In this document: positions 15,318-24,354 of the stretch, in pieces | How the letters are laid out: every line of letters begins with the position of its first letter | How positions within the stretch are numbered: the stretch's first letter is position 1 | Assembly: GCA_025454425.1 (NCBI GenBank) | Contig: JALOOL010000016.1 | Location: 1-35,043, forward strand | DNA length: 35,043 nucleotides | Reading direction: 5' to 3' | Source: Hydrococcus sp. Prado102 | GTDB taxonomy: Bacteria > Cyanobacteriota > Cyanobacteriia > Cyanobacteriales > Microcystaceae | Program-made: the position numbers and the translations under genes | Notes under the pieces: model-generated | What the model was told of the DNA's origin: nothing | The model's input: the letters and a program-made list of their open reading frames with translations, nothing else | Databases searched by the model: none

Positions 15318-15782
15318 TTACTTAAGCTTCACGCTCAGTATTGGTTTTTTGGTAGTAAGTTCTCGCACCTTCTCCTCGTACTCAGCGACGTATTCTAATC
15401 CATCATCTGTCTGCATCAAGCCGACGAGATGAGCTTCTAACACCATAATCTCCTTCTTGACTTGGGCTATCTTTTGAGAATTCTGGCGTTGGGCTTTTTG
15501 GGCCTCTATCTCGATTGTTTCTTTCAGAAATTCCAGGTCGGGATGGTCTTCTGGCTTGGGTTTGTCAGTCCGCAGTTGTAGGGTAATGTCTGCGGTATCG
15601 GTGCGATAGACTATCTGCTTGCCATTAGCTGCTTTGCCATTTCCTAGAATATCTAAAGCTTGTGCGATCGCCATCGGTTCGATTTCCTTTAGTTTGGCTT
15701 CTAGACAAGCTATCTGCCATCTGAGGGATGCGTATTGGTCGAGAACCGATGGCGTTGGTTTGGCAAAGATTTGTTGAGTCAT
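15318..15782 (-). CDS. Coiled-coil hypothetical protein
   Basis: A 154-residue protein with two long amphipathic helices (residues ~15-45 and ~80-130) flanking a small beta-like segment (GKQIVYRTDTADITLQLRTD near 53-72). The helix-hairpin layout is common in phage and plasmid accessory proteins, but no family is recognised. The start lies seven bases after the stop of the upstream gene (15789-16133), so the two form an operon. The last residues are basic. No membrane segment or catalytic motif is visible. Confidence 0.5.
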   Translation of the reverse strand: MTQQIFAKPTPSVLDQYASLRWQIACLEAKLKEIEPMAIAQALDILGNGKAANGKQIVYRTDTADITLQLRTDKPKPEDHPDLEFLKETIEIEAQKAQRQNSQKIAQVKKEIMVLEAHLVGLMQTDDGLEYVAEYEEKVRELTTKKPILSVKLK

Positions 15783-15788
15783 AATATT

Positions 15789-16133
15789 TTACTCGGTTGG
15801 GTTTTTCATCGCTGGCGGTAGCTTTAATTGGTTTTCTACTTTTAGCCTTGCTTTATTTCTTCGAGTAGTTGTTTTGTACTGCCAAGTGGTGCGATGCTTT
15901 TTTCCTGTTCTTTGAAGTTGGTCGGGTGTGAAGGGTAAGATTAGGGGAATGTCAGTACTAAAGAAATAGCCGACTAACCAGACCGAGAGATGGCATTTAC
16001 AAAATTCTGGAAAACAGTCTAATACTCCCAACTCTTGCTTCCAGTTGCGATATCCGAGTTGGTCAAAGCCAGTGACGATTACCACGTCGCCTGGTTTGAG
16101 AGAAGTATACAGTTGTAACTTTAGTTGCTTCAT
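15789..16133 (-). CDS. Small hypothetical protein
   Basis: A 114-residue protein. The N-terminal part contains LKPGDVVIVTGFDQLGYRNW, which looks like an SH3/KOW-type beta barrel. It is followed by an aromatic/cysteine-rich middle (CFPEFCKCHLSVWLVGYFF) and a very basic tail (KTTTRRNKARLKVENQLKL). It could bind nucleic acid. No family is assigned. It is the first gene of the minus-strand block facing DISARM. A CATTTTCACCCC box (16147-16158) sits 14 bases upstream of the ATG. Confidence 0.5.
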   Translation of the reverse strand: MKQLKLQLYTSLKPGDVVIVTGFDQLGYRNWKQELGVLDCFPEFCKCHLSVWLVGYFFSTDIPLILPFTPDQLQRTGKKHRTTWQYKTTTRRNKARLKVENQLKLPPAMKNPTE

Positions 16134-16392
16134 AGTTGAGGTTCATCATTTTCACCCCTATGCGTAGCTTTTTCTTTTCTAACTCCTCAATCGTCTCAAT
16201 TTTTCGATGTAAGCTTTTCAAAAAGAAGATTACATAAATAAATCTGGTCATGCTTGAGCCAGTTTAAAAAATGAACGATCGCGCCTTGCCGACATCGCGA
16301 TCGCAACCGCTAAATATGGCCTTGTCAAAGTTTAAGCTTCATACTTCTAGATAGCAGATAGCTATCGAAACTCAAAAAACAGCACCAAGTTG

Positions 16393-16446
16393 TTGCAAGT
16401 TTTTTTTGCCACAAATGTTATAAAAACTGTTTCAGTGGGAACACTG
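16393..16446 (+). promoter_or_regulatory. Candidate DISARM promoter and operator
   Basis: The 385-base gap 16134-16518 separates the minus-strand block from drmD. It contains TTGCAA (16393-16398) and an extended -10, TGTTATAAA (16416-16424), with 20 bases between boxes, longer than ideal. Immediately downstream is the dyad CAGTGGGAACACTG (16433-16446), well placed for a repressor near the start site. A second possible -35 (TTGACA) occurs near 16462. No regulator gene of DISARM is visible beside it. Confidence 0.4.
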
Positions 16447-16518
16447 GAGTAAAGAATCCCTTTGACAAAAGCGGCAGTTGTCGCTTAATTCAGATTCCCA
16501 GGAAGAAACGGCAGACGA

Positions 16519-19500
16519 ATGTCAAACACATCGGTGGAAACAGGTCAAATTGTCCATGTACGCTCTCGACAATATTTAGTCGAGGAAGTTAAGCCATCTC
16601 CGTGTCACGATACGCTGGTGCGTTTGTCATGTCTCGAAGATGATGCGTTAGGAGAAAAACTAGAGGTATTGTGGGAACGCGAAGTTGATGCGCGATCGCT
16701 CTCGCTCAATACATGGGAAGCCATTACCCAACGAGGATTTGACAATCCACGTCTGTTCTCAGCCTATTTCCATACGCTGCGCTGGAACTGCGTTACTTCT
16801 ACCGACCCTAAATTATTTCAATCTCCCTATCGCGCTGGGATTGAAGTCAAAACCTACCAACTTGAACCGCTACGCAAAGCGCTACTGATGCCGCGAGTCG
16901 CCCTCTTCATCGCCGACGATGTTGGATTGGGCAAGACTATTGAAGCGGGTCTAATCGTGCGAGAAATGTTGATGCGCCAAAAAGTCAGGCGAATTGTGGT
17001 TTCTTGTCCGCCATCAGTGGTGCGTCAGTGGAAAGAAGAAATGGAAAATCGTTTCGGACTGACGTTTATCATTATAGATCGCGAGTTTTTTGCTAATTCC
17101 CGTCGGGAGAGGGGTTACGGCATCAACCCTTGGACGACTCATACTCGTTTCATCATCTCTCATGCCTTGTTGCGAGACGAAACTTACACCGCCCCCTTGC
17201 GCGATTGGTTGGGAGAGTTTGCGTCTCAATCGCTGTTAATTCTCGATGAAGCCCACAATGCTGCCCCAGCTAGCGGTGCTAAGTATGCAGTCGATTCTCA
17301 GTTAACGCGAACGGTGCGAGAAATCGCACCTCGCTTCGAGCATAAACTGTTTCTCTCTGCCACGCCCCACAACGGTCACTCTAACAGCTTTGCCGCTCTT
17401 CTAGAAATCCTCGACCCTCAAAGATTCTGTCGAGGCGTACCCGTGCGCGATCGCAAATTATTAGATGCAGTCATGGTACGTCGTCTCAAGCGGGACTTGA
17501 GAGAAATTGGCGAAGATTTTCCCCAGCGCGAAGTCATTCCCATCATTATTGACAATTTGCCTGTTGATGCACCCCAGTTGCAATTGTCTCGGTTGTTACA
17601 GGAGTACCGAGAGTTAAGAGAACAGCGACTTAACAAAGAATCTAAATCGAAACAAACCACCGCGATGCTGGTAATTACCAACTTACAAAAGCGGTTGCTG
17701 TCTTCTATTGAGGCATTTGCTCGGACGCTTAAGGTGCATCGAACGGCGATCGCAAAACACGCCATCAAGCAATCTGCGATTCGCGTCGATCGTTTCGCCT
17801 TACTTAAAGAAGCACTGGGGATGGATGACGAACGCGCCGAACTGTCCTCTGAGGAAATTCAAACAGAAGAAGATGCTCAAATGGCTGCGGCAACGGGACT
17901 CTCAGCAACAGGCATTGCCCAACGAGAATTGGAATTGTTAGAAGAAATGGCACAGATTGCCGAATCTGTGCGCTTTCAAAGCGACCCTCGATTGGAAAGA
18001 TTAATTGAGTGGATACAAGAAAACCTCTGTCCCGATTTAGGAAAGTCCGATGCTCGTTGGTTAAACCGTCGCCTGCTGATCTTTACCGAATACACCGATA
18101 CCAAGCGCTATCTACAACAACAACTACAAATTGCGATCGCCAAATCGCATCGGGAAAACGAGCGAATCGAGGTGTTTCACGGAGGCAGCGATTTGGGAAC
18201 TGAACGACGGGAATTAATCAAAGCAGCATTCAACACCGACCCAGAACGCCATCCCCTTCGCATATTAATTGCCACCGACGCGGCACGCGAAGGGGTGAAT
18301 CTCCAGAATCACTGTGCTGACTTATTTCATTGGGACATTCCGTGGAATCCGGCCAGGATGGAGCAACGAAACGGACGGATCGATCGCAAGTTACAGCGAT
18401 CGCCTGTCGTGCGCTGTCATTATTTTGTGTTTCCCCAACGTGCCGAAGACCGCGTGTTAGACGTGTTAATGAGGAAAACTCTGACGATTCAGTCAGAGTT
18501 GGGCAGTCTGACCCCCGTAGTCGAGAAAACGCTGTCTAAGCTTTTAGATACGGGCATTCACCATCAAGAGATCGAGAGCTTAAGCAATTCCATTGCCAAA
18601 GCGGATGCTGCCAATACCGAAGTCATCGATCGCGAGTTAGAAGAAATTCGCCTGCACCAACAAGATTTAAGCAAGCAGATCGCTCAACTGCAAGAATTCC
18701 TCAAAAAATCGCAGGATTGGTTGGGATTGGATGCCCATCACTTTCGAGATGCTATATCTGCGTCGTTAGAAATGATGGGGGCAAACTCATTAACGCCTAT
18801 CGATGCCTCAGAAGTCGTTAAAAACCCAGAAACGGCACGATGGGAAATCCCCGCTCTCTCCGAACGTATGGGTGCAGACCCCACCTGGGCGGTCACGCTC
18901 GATACTCTACGCAAACCGAGACAGAAGGGACAGAAACCTTGGGAATGGCGCAAAGAATCGCCGATTCGCCCGGTGGTATTTCGCGACCCCGCTTCACTAG
19001 ATGGGGATGTCGTTCACTTTCACCTAGAACATCGCGTCGTGCAACGATTGTTAGGTCGTTTTCTCGCTCAAGGATTTTTGCATGACGAACTGACTCGCGC
19101 TTGCGTTTGTTTGAGCGACGACCCCATACCTAAAGTTATTGCTTTAGGTAGGCTGTCGTTGTACGGAGAAGGTGCGTCTCGCTTACACGATGAGATTATC
19201 GCGATCGCAGCCGAGTGGATTGCACCAAACGACCGAGGGCGAAGAAAACTAAAGCCATTAGGTGAATCTCAGAAAGACGATGTATTGGCGTTATTAGAGC
19301 ATTCTTTAGGCAATCCGCGCCTGCAAGACGTTCCCGAAACCGTCAAACAACGCCTTCAAGAAGGAGCAACGCAAGATGTCGCCGAGCTAATTCCCCACCT
19401 CAACCAACGGGCTGAAGTTCTAGCAGAACGAGCAAAACGGAAGCTGAAAGAGCGAGGGGAAAAGGAAGCGATCGAGATGCGAAAGATTTTAGAACAACAG

Positions 19501-19740
19501 CGCGATCGCATTGCCGAACGTTTGAAAGAAACTGAAGAACCAAAAGCTATTCAGCTATCCCTATTTCCCGTTGAGGAGCAACAGCAATTGGAAGCCGATA
19601 AACGTTATTGGGCAAAGCGGCTAAAAACCTTAGCAGAAGAAATCGTAACAGAACCCGCTCGTATCGAGGCTACTTATCAGATTAAGGCAGTGCGGGTCGA
19701 TCCAGTCGGGTTGATGTATTTATATCCCGTCTCTGGATAG
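16519..19740 (+). CDS. drmD: DISARM class 1 SNF2-type helicase DrmD
   Basis: DrmD is the SNF2-like helicase that, with DrmMI, defines class 1 DISARM anti-phage systems. At 1073 residues, it has the N-terminal start typical of the family (VHVRSRQYLVEEV). Walker A is DDVGLGKTIEAG near 133-144 and the DEAH box is LLILDEAHNAAP near 239-250, with SATPHNGHS after it. Helicase C motifs are IATDAAREGVNLQNHC near 583 and RMEQRNGRIDR near 613-623. The C-terminal 400 residues are helical and charged. It is the first gene of the locus. The ATG has no close Shine-Dalgarno (AGGAAG is about 15 bases away). Translocation on incoming DNA is the expected role from family knowledge. Confidence 0.93.
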   Translation: MSNTSVETGQIVHVRSRQYLVEEVKPSPCHDTLVRLSCLEDDALGEKLEVLWEREVDARSLSLNTWEAITQRGFDNPRLFSAYFHTLRWNCVTSTDPKLFQSPYRAGIEVKTYQLEPLRKALLMPRVALFIADDVGLGKTIEAGLIVREMLMRQKVRRIVVSCPPSVVRQWKEEMENRFGLTFIIIDREFFANSRRERGYGINPWTTHTRFIISHALLRDETYTAPLRDWLGEFASQSLLILDEAHNAAPASGAKYAVDSQLTRTVREIAPRFEHKLFLSATPHNGHSNSFAALLEILDPQRFCRGVPVRDRKLLDAVMVRRLKRDLREIGEDFPQREVIPIIIDNLPVDAPQLQLSRLLQEYRELREQRLNKESKSKQTTAMLVITNLQKRLLSSIEAFARTLKVHRTAIAKHAIKQSAIRVDRFALLKEALGMDDERAELSSEEIQTEEDAQMAAATGLSATGIAQRELELLEEMAQIAESVRFQSDPRLERLIEWIQENLCPDLGKSDARWLNRRLLIFTEYTDTKRYLQQQLQIAIAKSHRENERIEVFHGGSDLGTERRELIKAAFNTDPERHPLRILIATDAAREGVNLQNHCADLFHWDIPWNPARMEQRNGRIDRKLQRSPVVRCHYFVFPQRAEDRVLDVLMRKTLTIQSELGSLTPVVEKTLSKLLDTGIHHQEIESLSNSIAKADAANTEVIDRELEEIRLHQQDLSKQIAQLQEFLKKSQDWLGLDAHHFRDAISASLEMMGANSLTPIDASEVVKNPETARWEIPALSERMGADPTWAVTLDTLRKPRQKGQKPWEWRKESPIRPVVFRDPASLDGDVVHFHLEHRVVQRLLGRFLAQGFLHDELTRACVCLSDDPIPKVIALGRLSLYGEGASRLHDEIIAIAAEWIAPNDRGRRKLKPLGESQKDDVLALLEHSLGNPRLQDVPETVKQRLQEGATQDVAELIPHLNQRAEVLAERAKRKLKERGEKEAIEMRKILEQQRDRIAERLKETEEPKAIQLSLFPVEEQQQLEADKRYWAKRLKTLAEEIVTEPARIEATYQIKAVRVDPVGLMYLYPVSG

Positions 19741-19757
19741 CTTTGCTCCGTTACCTC

Positions 19758-19839
19758 TTGCCCCCTAGCCCCCAAACTTGGGGGAACCGGAGAAAACCCT
19801 ATTGCCAAGTCCCCCAGCATTGGGGGATTTAGGGGGCAA
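19758..19839. repeat. CCCCC/GGGGG palindromic repeat, copy 1 (drmD-drmMI gap)
   Basis: Begins TTGCCCCCTA and ends TAGGGGGCAA as inverted termini. Inside are two smaller palindromes, CCCCCAAACTTGGGGG and CCCCCAGCATTGGGGG. It fills most of the 140-base gap between drmD and drmMI. Similar copies occur at 21052, 24017, 24132, 24237 and 24897. Confidence 0.85.
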
Positions 19840-19880
19840 CAAAACCTTGGTTCCGCTCAAAAAATAAATTGGTATTACTC

Positions 19881-22800
19881 ATGTACGACCCCGAAATTCT
19901 CAGACATAAAGAATGGTTGGGTTTTCTCCAACCCGTAGGCTTAGTTGTCTCGCCACTAGCATTAGTCAAAGCTCAAGCTGTTGTCAATCGCAATGTCGTC
20001 GAACTTCAGCAAATTCTACAAGCATTAGCGGAAGACGGCGCTTTTTATGCTGACGCAGGTTCGGCATCCACGCCTCATGAAACGCTTAACCGTCTCGGCA
20101 TTGGGGATTTCTCGCAGTTTGCCACTGAAGTGTTGGGATGGCAAGAATCCGATCTGCAAAACGATCCGAAGTTGCTGACGGAATTTGAGGTAAATTTACC
20201 CGACTACGGAGAAACCTTAACGCCAACCTATATCGTTCCAGAACCCGATGGCGATAAGCCTTTAATGTTAGTTCGGGTTGTTTGTGTCGGTTCCCCCTTC
20301 GATGAAATCGATCGCGAACCGTCGAAAACCGGATGGCACGCCAGTCCTCATGCCAAGCTCGAACGGCTCCTCAGAGAGAAAGAAGTGCCGACGGGATTGC
20401 TTTTTAATGGAACCGAAGTGCGTTTGATTTACGCGCCGAGGGGCGAGTCTTCGGGTTATATTACCTTTCCCATCGATGCTATGTGTCAGGTGTCGGGTCG
20501 CCCGATTTTAGGGGCGATGGAGATGTTACTGTCGGCTGACCGCCTCTTCAATCAACCGACTGGTCGCCGTCTCAACGATTTATTACAGGAAAGTCGCAAG
20601 TATCAAAACGAAGTCTCGACCAAGTTAGCCGAACAGGTTTTAGCAGCATTATGGGAACTGCTGCGTGGGTTTCAAGCGGCTGATGAAATGAGTAACGGTA
20701 AACTACTGAGAAAACTGGCACTCGAAGACCCACAGCAGATATATGGAGGCGCGATCGCAACTTTATTGCGGTTGGTCTTTCTGCTGTATGCCGAAGATGA
20801 AGGGTTAATGCCTGCTGATGAGGTCTACAATCGCAACTATGCGGTGACGGGACTGTATGAAAAGTTGCGAGAAGATGCGGGTAATTATCCCGATACAATG
20901 GAACAGCGATATGGGGCGTGGGCGTGGCTATTGAGCTTATTTCGTCTCGTCTATGACGGCGGGGGTCATGTGCCGCAATACCTTCCTGCCCGTCGCGGTC
21001 AGTTGTTTGACCCCGATGCCTATCCGTTTCTAGAAGGACGCGAAGCTTTTAGCCCCCCTAACCCCCCAAATTTGGGGGGAATTGAGGAAAACCTAGCATC
21101 AAAGTCCCCCAGCATTGGGGGATTTAGGGGGCAATGCGATCGCATCGAGCCGCCGCGCATCTCCGATGGGGTTATCTTCCGAGTCTTGCAAGGATTATTA
21201 GTTCTCGATGGGGAACGTTTATCTTACCGCTCTTTGGATGTCGAGCAGATTGGCTCGGTTTACGAGGCGATCATGGGGTATGAGGTAAAACGCGCGATCG
21301 CGCCCTCGATTGGCGTTTGGAGCAAGCCCAAAAGCGCGAAGGTTTCTGTTACTGTCGTCGTCAATGTCGAGGAAATTCTCAATAAGAAACCGAGCGATCG
21401 CGTTTCATTTCTCAAAGAATTTGCTGGGTGCGAACTTGCCAATAATTCCCAGAAAGAGTTAAAAGCTGCCCAGACGCTAGATGATGTCGTCGCCGCATTG
21501 GGAAAGAAAATTTCGCCCAAAACCCCGCATATCCTGCCAGTAGGTTCGCTGTACCTTCAACCGACAGAAGAACGCAGGCGATCGGGTTCTCACTATACAC
21601 CTCGTTCTATGACAGCGCCCATCGTGCGCGAAACCCTCAGACCGATTTTAGAACGATTGGGCAACAATCCCGCGCCCGAACAAATTCTAGATTTAAAAAT
21701 CGCGGATATAACAATGGGATCGGCAGCGTTTTTGGTTGAAACTTGCCGTCAGTTGGCAGAAAAGCTTGTAGAAGCTTGGGATCGACAAGGCAATCCGCTG
21801 GAACTTCCCCCCGATGAGGAACCATTATTATATGCCCGTCGCCTCATCGCCCAACGCTGCCTTTATGGTGTCGATAAAAACCCTTTTGCTGTCAATCTTG
21901 CTAAATTGTCTCTATGGTTGGTGACGCTAGCGAAGGCGCATCCTTTTACGTTTTTAGACCATGCCCTCAAATGTGGAGATTCTTTAGTTGGGTTATCGCG
22001 ATCGCAAATTAATGACTTTGTTCGCTTGTCCAGTCTACCAGAAACACCTTTATTTTCTTTATTAAAAATACAGGTCGATCGCGCTAAACTTTTTCGAGAT
22101 GAAATTAAATCATTAAACGACGATAGTTACGAGCAAAAACGAGAACGTTTTCAACAAGCAGAAACCGAATTATTAGAAGCTAGGCTAACAGGAAACCTCG
22201 CGATCGCATCTTTTTTTGCTACCGATACGGCAAAAGAACGCAAGGAAAAAAGAACAGAATTTTCAAATCTTCTTCCCCGTTTCTGGTTCTCCCCTTTTCA
22301 AGGGGAGATAGAGGGGATCGAAAACGAGGATCGGGAGAGATCTAATCAACAAACGGAATTAGAAACGCTTGTCTACAATACTCTCAATAAAGATAAACCG
22401 ATTATTCCTTTCAACTGGGAAATTGAATTTCCAGAAGTATTCGATAGAAAGAATCCTGGTTTTGATGCGATCGTTGGTAATCCACCGTTTGCAGGCAAAA
22501 ATACAGCGATTAATGCTCATGCTGAAGGCTACATGGATTGGTTAAAAGAATATCATCTTGAATCGCATGGAAATTCCGATTTAGTCGCTCATTTTTTCCG
22601 TCGCTCTTTCGATTTGTTGCGTCAGGAAGGAGCATTCGGTTTAATTGCTACTAATACCATCGCACAGGGCGATACTCGCACTACCGGATTGAGATGGATT
22701 TGTCAGCAAGGCGGGACAATTTATAATGCAACTAAGCGGAAAAAATGGGAAGGTGCTGCCGCAGTTGTCGTGAGTATTATTCACGTTTTTAAAGGCAATT

Positions 22801-23999
22801 ATCAAGGAATTAAGTTACTAGATAATCGAGAAGTTCCTTTAATTTCTGCATTCTTGTTTCATGCAGGCGGCAATGAAAATCCTAAAGCGTTAATGGCAAA
22901 TGCGAATAAAAGTTTTCAAGGCAGCATTGTTTTAGGAATGGGTTTTACATTTGATGATACTAATCCCGACGCGACATCAATAGCAGAAATGCAGCGATTA
23001 ATTGCAGAGAATCCTAAAAATGCCGAGAGAATTTTTCCTTATATTGGCGGCGAGGAAGTTAATTCTAGTCCAACTCATGCTCATCATCGATATACAATTG
23101 ACTTTTTTGATATGAGTGAGGAAGAAGCATGGCAATATCCAGATCTAATGAATATTGTTAGAGAAAAAGTAAAACCAGAACGCGATAAACAAAAACGAGA
23201 TGCTAATAGAATTTACTGGTGGCAATATGCAGAAAAAAGACCTGGATTGAGAAAAGCGATCGCTCCTCTCAATCGCGTGTTAGTCTGTTCGCAAACAAGT
23301 AAGTATTTAAGTTTTGCATTTCTCCCTTCAAATATTGTTTTTAGTCACAAATTAGTTGTACTGGCGATTAATAGCTTCGAGTTGTTTATGATTTTGCAAT
23401 CGCGACTACACGAAATTTGGGCGAGATTTTTTGGTTCATCTATGAAAGACGATCCTGTCTACACACCATCAGACTGCTTTGAAACCTTTCCCTTTCCTGA
23501 AAACTGGGAAACCAATCAAACCTTAGAAGAAATTGGCAAAACCTACTACGAATATCGCGCCCAATTGATGATAAACAATAACCAAGGGCTAACCGACACT
23601 TACAATCGCTTTCATAATCCAGACGAACGAGATCCCAAAATTCTCAAACTAAGAGAACTTCATGACGCAATGGATCGCGCCGTTTTAGATGCTTACGGTT
23701 GGACAGATATTCAACCTCAATGCGAATTTCTCCTCGATTATGAAGAGGAAGAAGACGAAGAAGAAATTAATAATAATCGTAGAAAGAAAAAACCTTGGCG
23801 CTACCGTTGGAATCAAGAAATCCACGATGAAGTATTAGCACGGTTACTAGAATTAAATCAACAACGCTATGAAGAAGAGATATTAAGAGGAGATAAAACA
23901 GAAGCTAAACCTAAGACAAAAGGAGGTAAGAAAACGCGAGAAAAATCTACCACAAAATCATCGAGTTCACCCCCATTATTTGATACAGAAAATCTGTAG
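19881..23999 (+). CDS. drmMI: DISARM class 1 N6-adenine DNA methyltransferase DrmMI
   Basis: This large Eco57I/PglX-like methylase (1372 residues) should methylate host DNA so DISARM ignores it. Motif I is DITMGSAAFLVETC near 612-625, GVDKNPFAVNLAKLSLWL near 662 follows, and the catalytic NPPF lies near 868. An N-terminal domain of ~500 residues and a C-terminal target-recognition region surround the catalytic part. I chose ATG 19881 over TTG 19869 because it gives the usual MYDPEILRHKEWL opening. Two palindromic repeats have entered the reading frame without breaking it: residues ~391-418 (PPNPPNLGG...SPSIGGFRGQ) and ~799-814 (SPFQGEIEGIE). The tail is acidic then basic and low complexity. 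Its order after drmD and before drmABC identifies it. PglX of BREX is the nearest alternative, excluded by the neighbours. Confidence 0.92.
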   Translation: MYDPEILRHKEWLGFLQPVGLVVSPLALVKAQAVVNRNVVELQQILQALAEDGAFYADAGSASTPHETLNRLGIGDFSQFATEVLGWQESDLQNDPKLLTEFEVNLPDYGETLTPTYIVPEPDGDKPLMLVRVVCVGSPFDEIDREPSKTGWHASPHAKLERLLREKEVPTGLLFNGTEVRLIYAPRGESSGYITFPIDAMCQVSGRPILGAMEMLLSADRLFNQPTGRRLNDLLQESRKYQNEVSTKLAEQVLAALWELLRGFQAADEMSNGKLLRKLALEDPQQIYGGAIATLLRLVFLLYAEDEGLMPADEVYNRNYAVTGLYEKLREDAGNYPDTMEQRYGAWAWLLSLFRLVYDGGGHVPQYLPARRGQLFDPDAYPFLEGREAFSPPNPPNLGGIEENLASKSPSIGGFRGQCDRIEPPRISDGVIFRVLQGLLVLDGERLSYRSLDVEQIGSVYEAIMGYEVKRAIAPSIGVWSKPKSAKVSVTVVVNVEEILNKKPSDRVSFLKEFAGCELANNSQKELKAAQTLDDVVAALGKKISPKTPHILPVGSLYLQPTEERRRSGSHYTPRSMTAPIVRETLRPILERLGNNPAPEQILDLKIADITMGSAAFLVETCRQLAEKLVEAWDRQGNPLELPPDEEPLLYARRLIAQRCLYGVDKNPFAVNLAKLSLWLVTLAKAHPFTFLDHALKCGDSLVGLSRSQINDFVRLSSLPETPLFSLLKIQVDRAKLFRDEIKSLNDDSYEQKRERFQQAETELLEARLTGNLAIASFFATDTAKERKEKRTEFSNLLPRFWFSPFQGEIEGIENEDRERSNQQTELETLVYNTLNKDKPIIPFNWEIEFPEVFDRKNPGFDAIVGNPPFAGKNTAINAHAEGYMDWLKEYHLESHGNSDLVAHFFRRSFDLLRQEGAFGLIATNTIAQGDTRTTGLRWICQQGGTIYNATKRKKWEGAAAVVVSIIHVFKGNYQGIKLLDNREVPLISAFLFHAGGNENPKALMANANKSFQGSIVLGMGFTFDDTNPDATSIAEMQRLIAENPKNAERIFPYIGGEEVNSSPTHAHHRYTIDFFDMSEEEAWQYPDLMNIVREKVKPERDKQKRDANRIYWWQYAEKRPGLRKAIAPLNRVLVCSQTSKYLSFAFLPSNIVFSHKLVVLAINSFELFMILQSRLHEIWARFFGSSMKDDPVYTPSDCFETFPFPENWETNQTLEEIGKTYYEYRAQLMINNNQGLTDTYNRFHNPDERDPKILKLRELHDAMDRAVLDAYGWTDIQPQCEFLLDYEEEEDEEEINNNRRKKKPWRYRWNQEIHDEVLARLLELNQQRYEEEILRGDKTEAKPKTKGGKKTREKSTTKSSSSPPLFDTENL
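21052..21134. repeat. CCCCC/GGGGG palindromic repeat, copy 2, inside drmMI
   Basis: Same family as 19758-19839, starting GCCCCCCTAA and ending TTTAGGGGGCAA. It is 83 bases long and lies inside drmMI, read without stops as a proline/glycine-rich insert between two normal-looking segments. Confidence 0.85.
22289..22319. repeat. Second type of palindromic repeat inside drmMI
   Basis: CTCCCCTT and AAGGGGAG form a perfect 8-bp stem around TTC, followed by ATAGAGGGGATC. It encodes SPFQGEIEGI, a peptide of the kind recurrently seen where short cyanobacterial repeats enter genes. Only one copy occurs in the window. Confidence 0.6.
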
Positions 24000-24016
24000 T
24001 TGCCGCTTAAATTTCC

Positions 24017-24109
24017 TGCCCTGTAATCCCCAATGTTGGGGGTAATCTGAAAGACTTAAAATTGTGTGTCTCTCCGGTTCCCCCCGATTTCGGGGGGTTA
24101 GGGGGGCAA
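24017..24109. repeat. CCCCC/GGGGG palindromic repeat, copy 3 (degenerate left end)
   Basis: Starts TGCCCTGTAATCC and ends GGGTTAGGGGGGCAA, with an inner palindrome CCCCCCGATTTCGGGGGG. First of three tandem copies that fill the 355-base gap between drmMI and the DUF559 gene; no gene is visible in the gap. Confidence 0.8.
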
Positions 24110-24131
24110 ATCCTCTCAAATTGAGCTTTTC

Positions 24132-24216
24132 GCCCCCTAAATCCCCCAAGATTGGGGGACTTTGAGATCGTTTGATTCTTTCGGGTTCCCCCGAAATCGG
24201 GGGGCTAGGGGAGCAA
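24132..24216. repeat. CCCCC/GGGGG palindromic repeat, copy 4
   Basis: Begins GCCCCCTAAATCCCCC and ends GGGGCTAGGGGAGCAA. It is almost identical to the next copy, 107 bases downstream, including the spacer GACTTTGAGATCG, so the two arose by a recent tandem duplication. Confidence 0.85.
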
Positions 24217-24236
24217 ATCCCCTCAAATTAAGGTGT

Positions 24237-24324
24237 TTGCCCCCTAAATCCCCCAAGATTGGGGGACTTTGAGATCGTTTGATTCTTTCGGGTTCCCCCC
24301 AAGTTTGGGGGGCTAGGGGGGCAA
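24237..24324. repeat. CCCCC/GGGGG palindromic repeat, copy 5
   Basis: Begins TTGCCCCCTAAATCC and ends GGCTAGGGGGGCAA. Near duplicate of copy 4 except for its last inner palindrome (CCCCCCAAGTTTGGGGGG). It ends 31 bases before the 3' end of the DUF559 gene. Confidence 0.85.
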
Positions 24325-24354
24325 TACCGCTATGCTTTAAAAGGGAGGATAGAA

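Noticed and set aside
15199..15432. 77-codon plus-strand ORF
   Set aside because: It overlaps the 3' end of a minus-strand gene and has no supporting motif.
19881..23999. Methylase as BREX PglX
   Set aside because: The domain layout is similar, but no pglZ, brxC or brxL is present, while drmD, drmA, drmB and drmC are all adjacent.
24017..24324. Tandem repeats that could be read as a CRISPR array
   Set aside because: Only three copies, each internally palindromic and ~85-90 bases long, with near-identical spacers; no cas genes. They are repeats of the CCCCC/GGGGG family.
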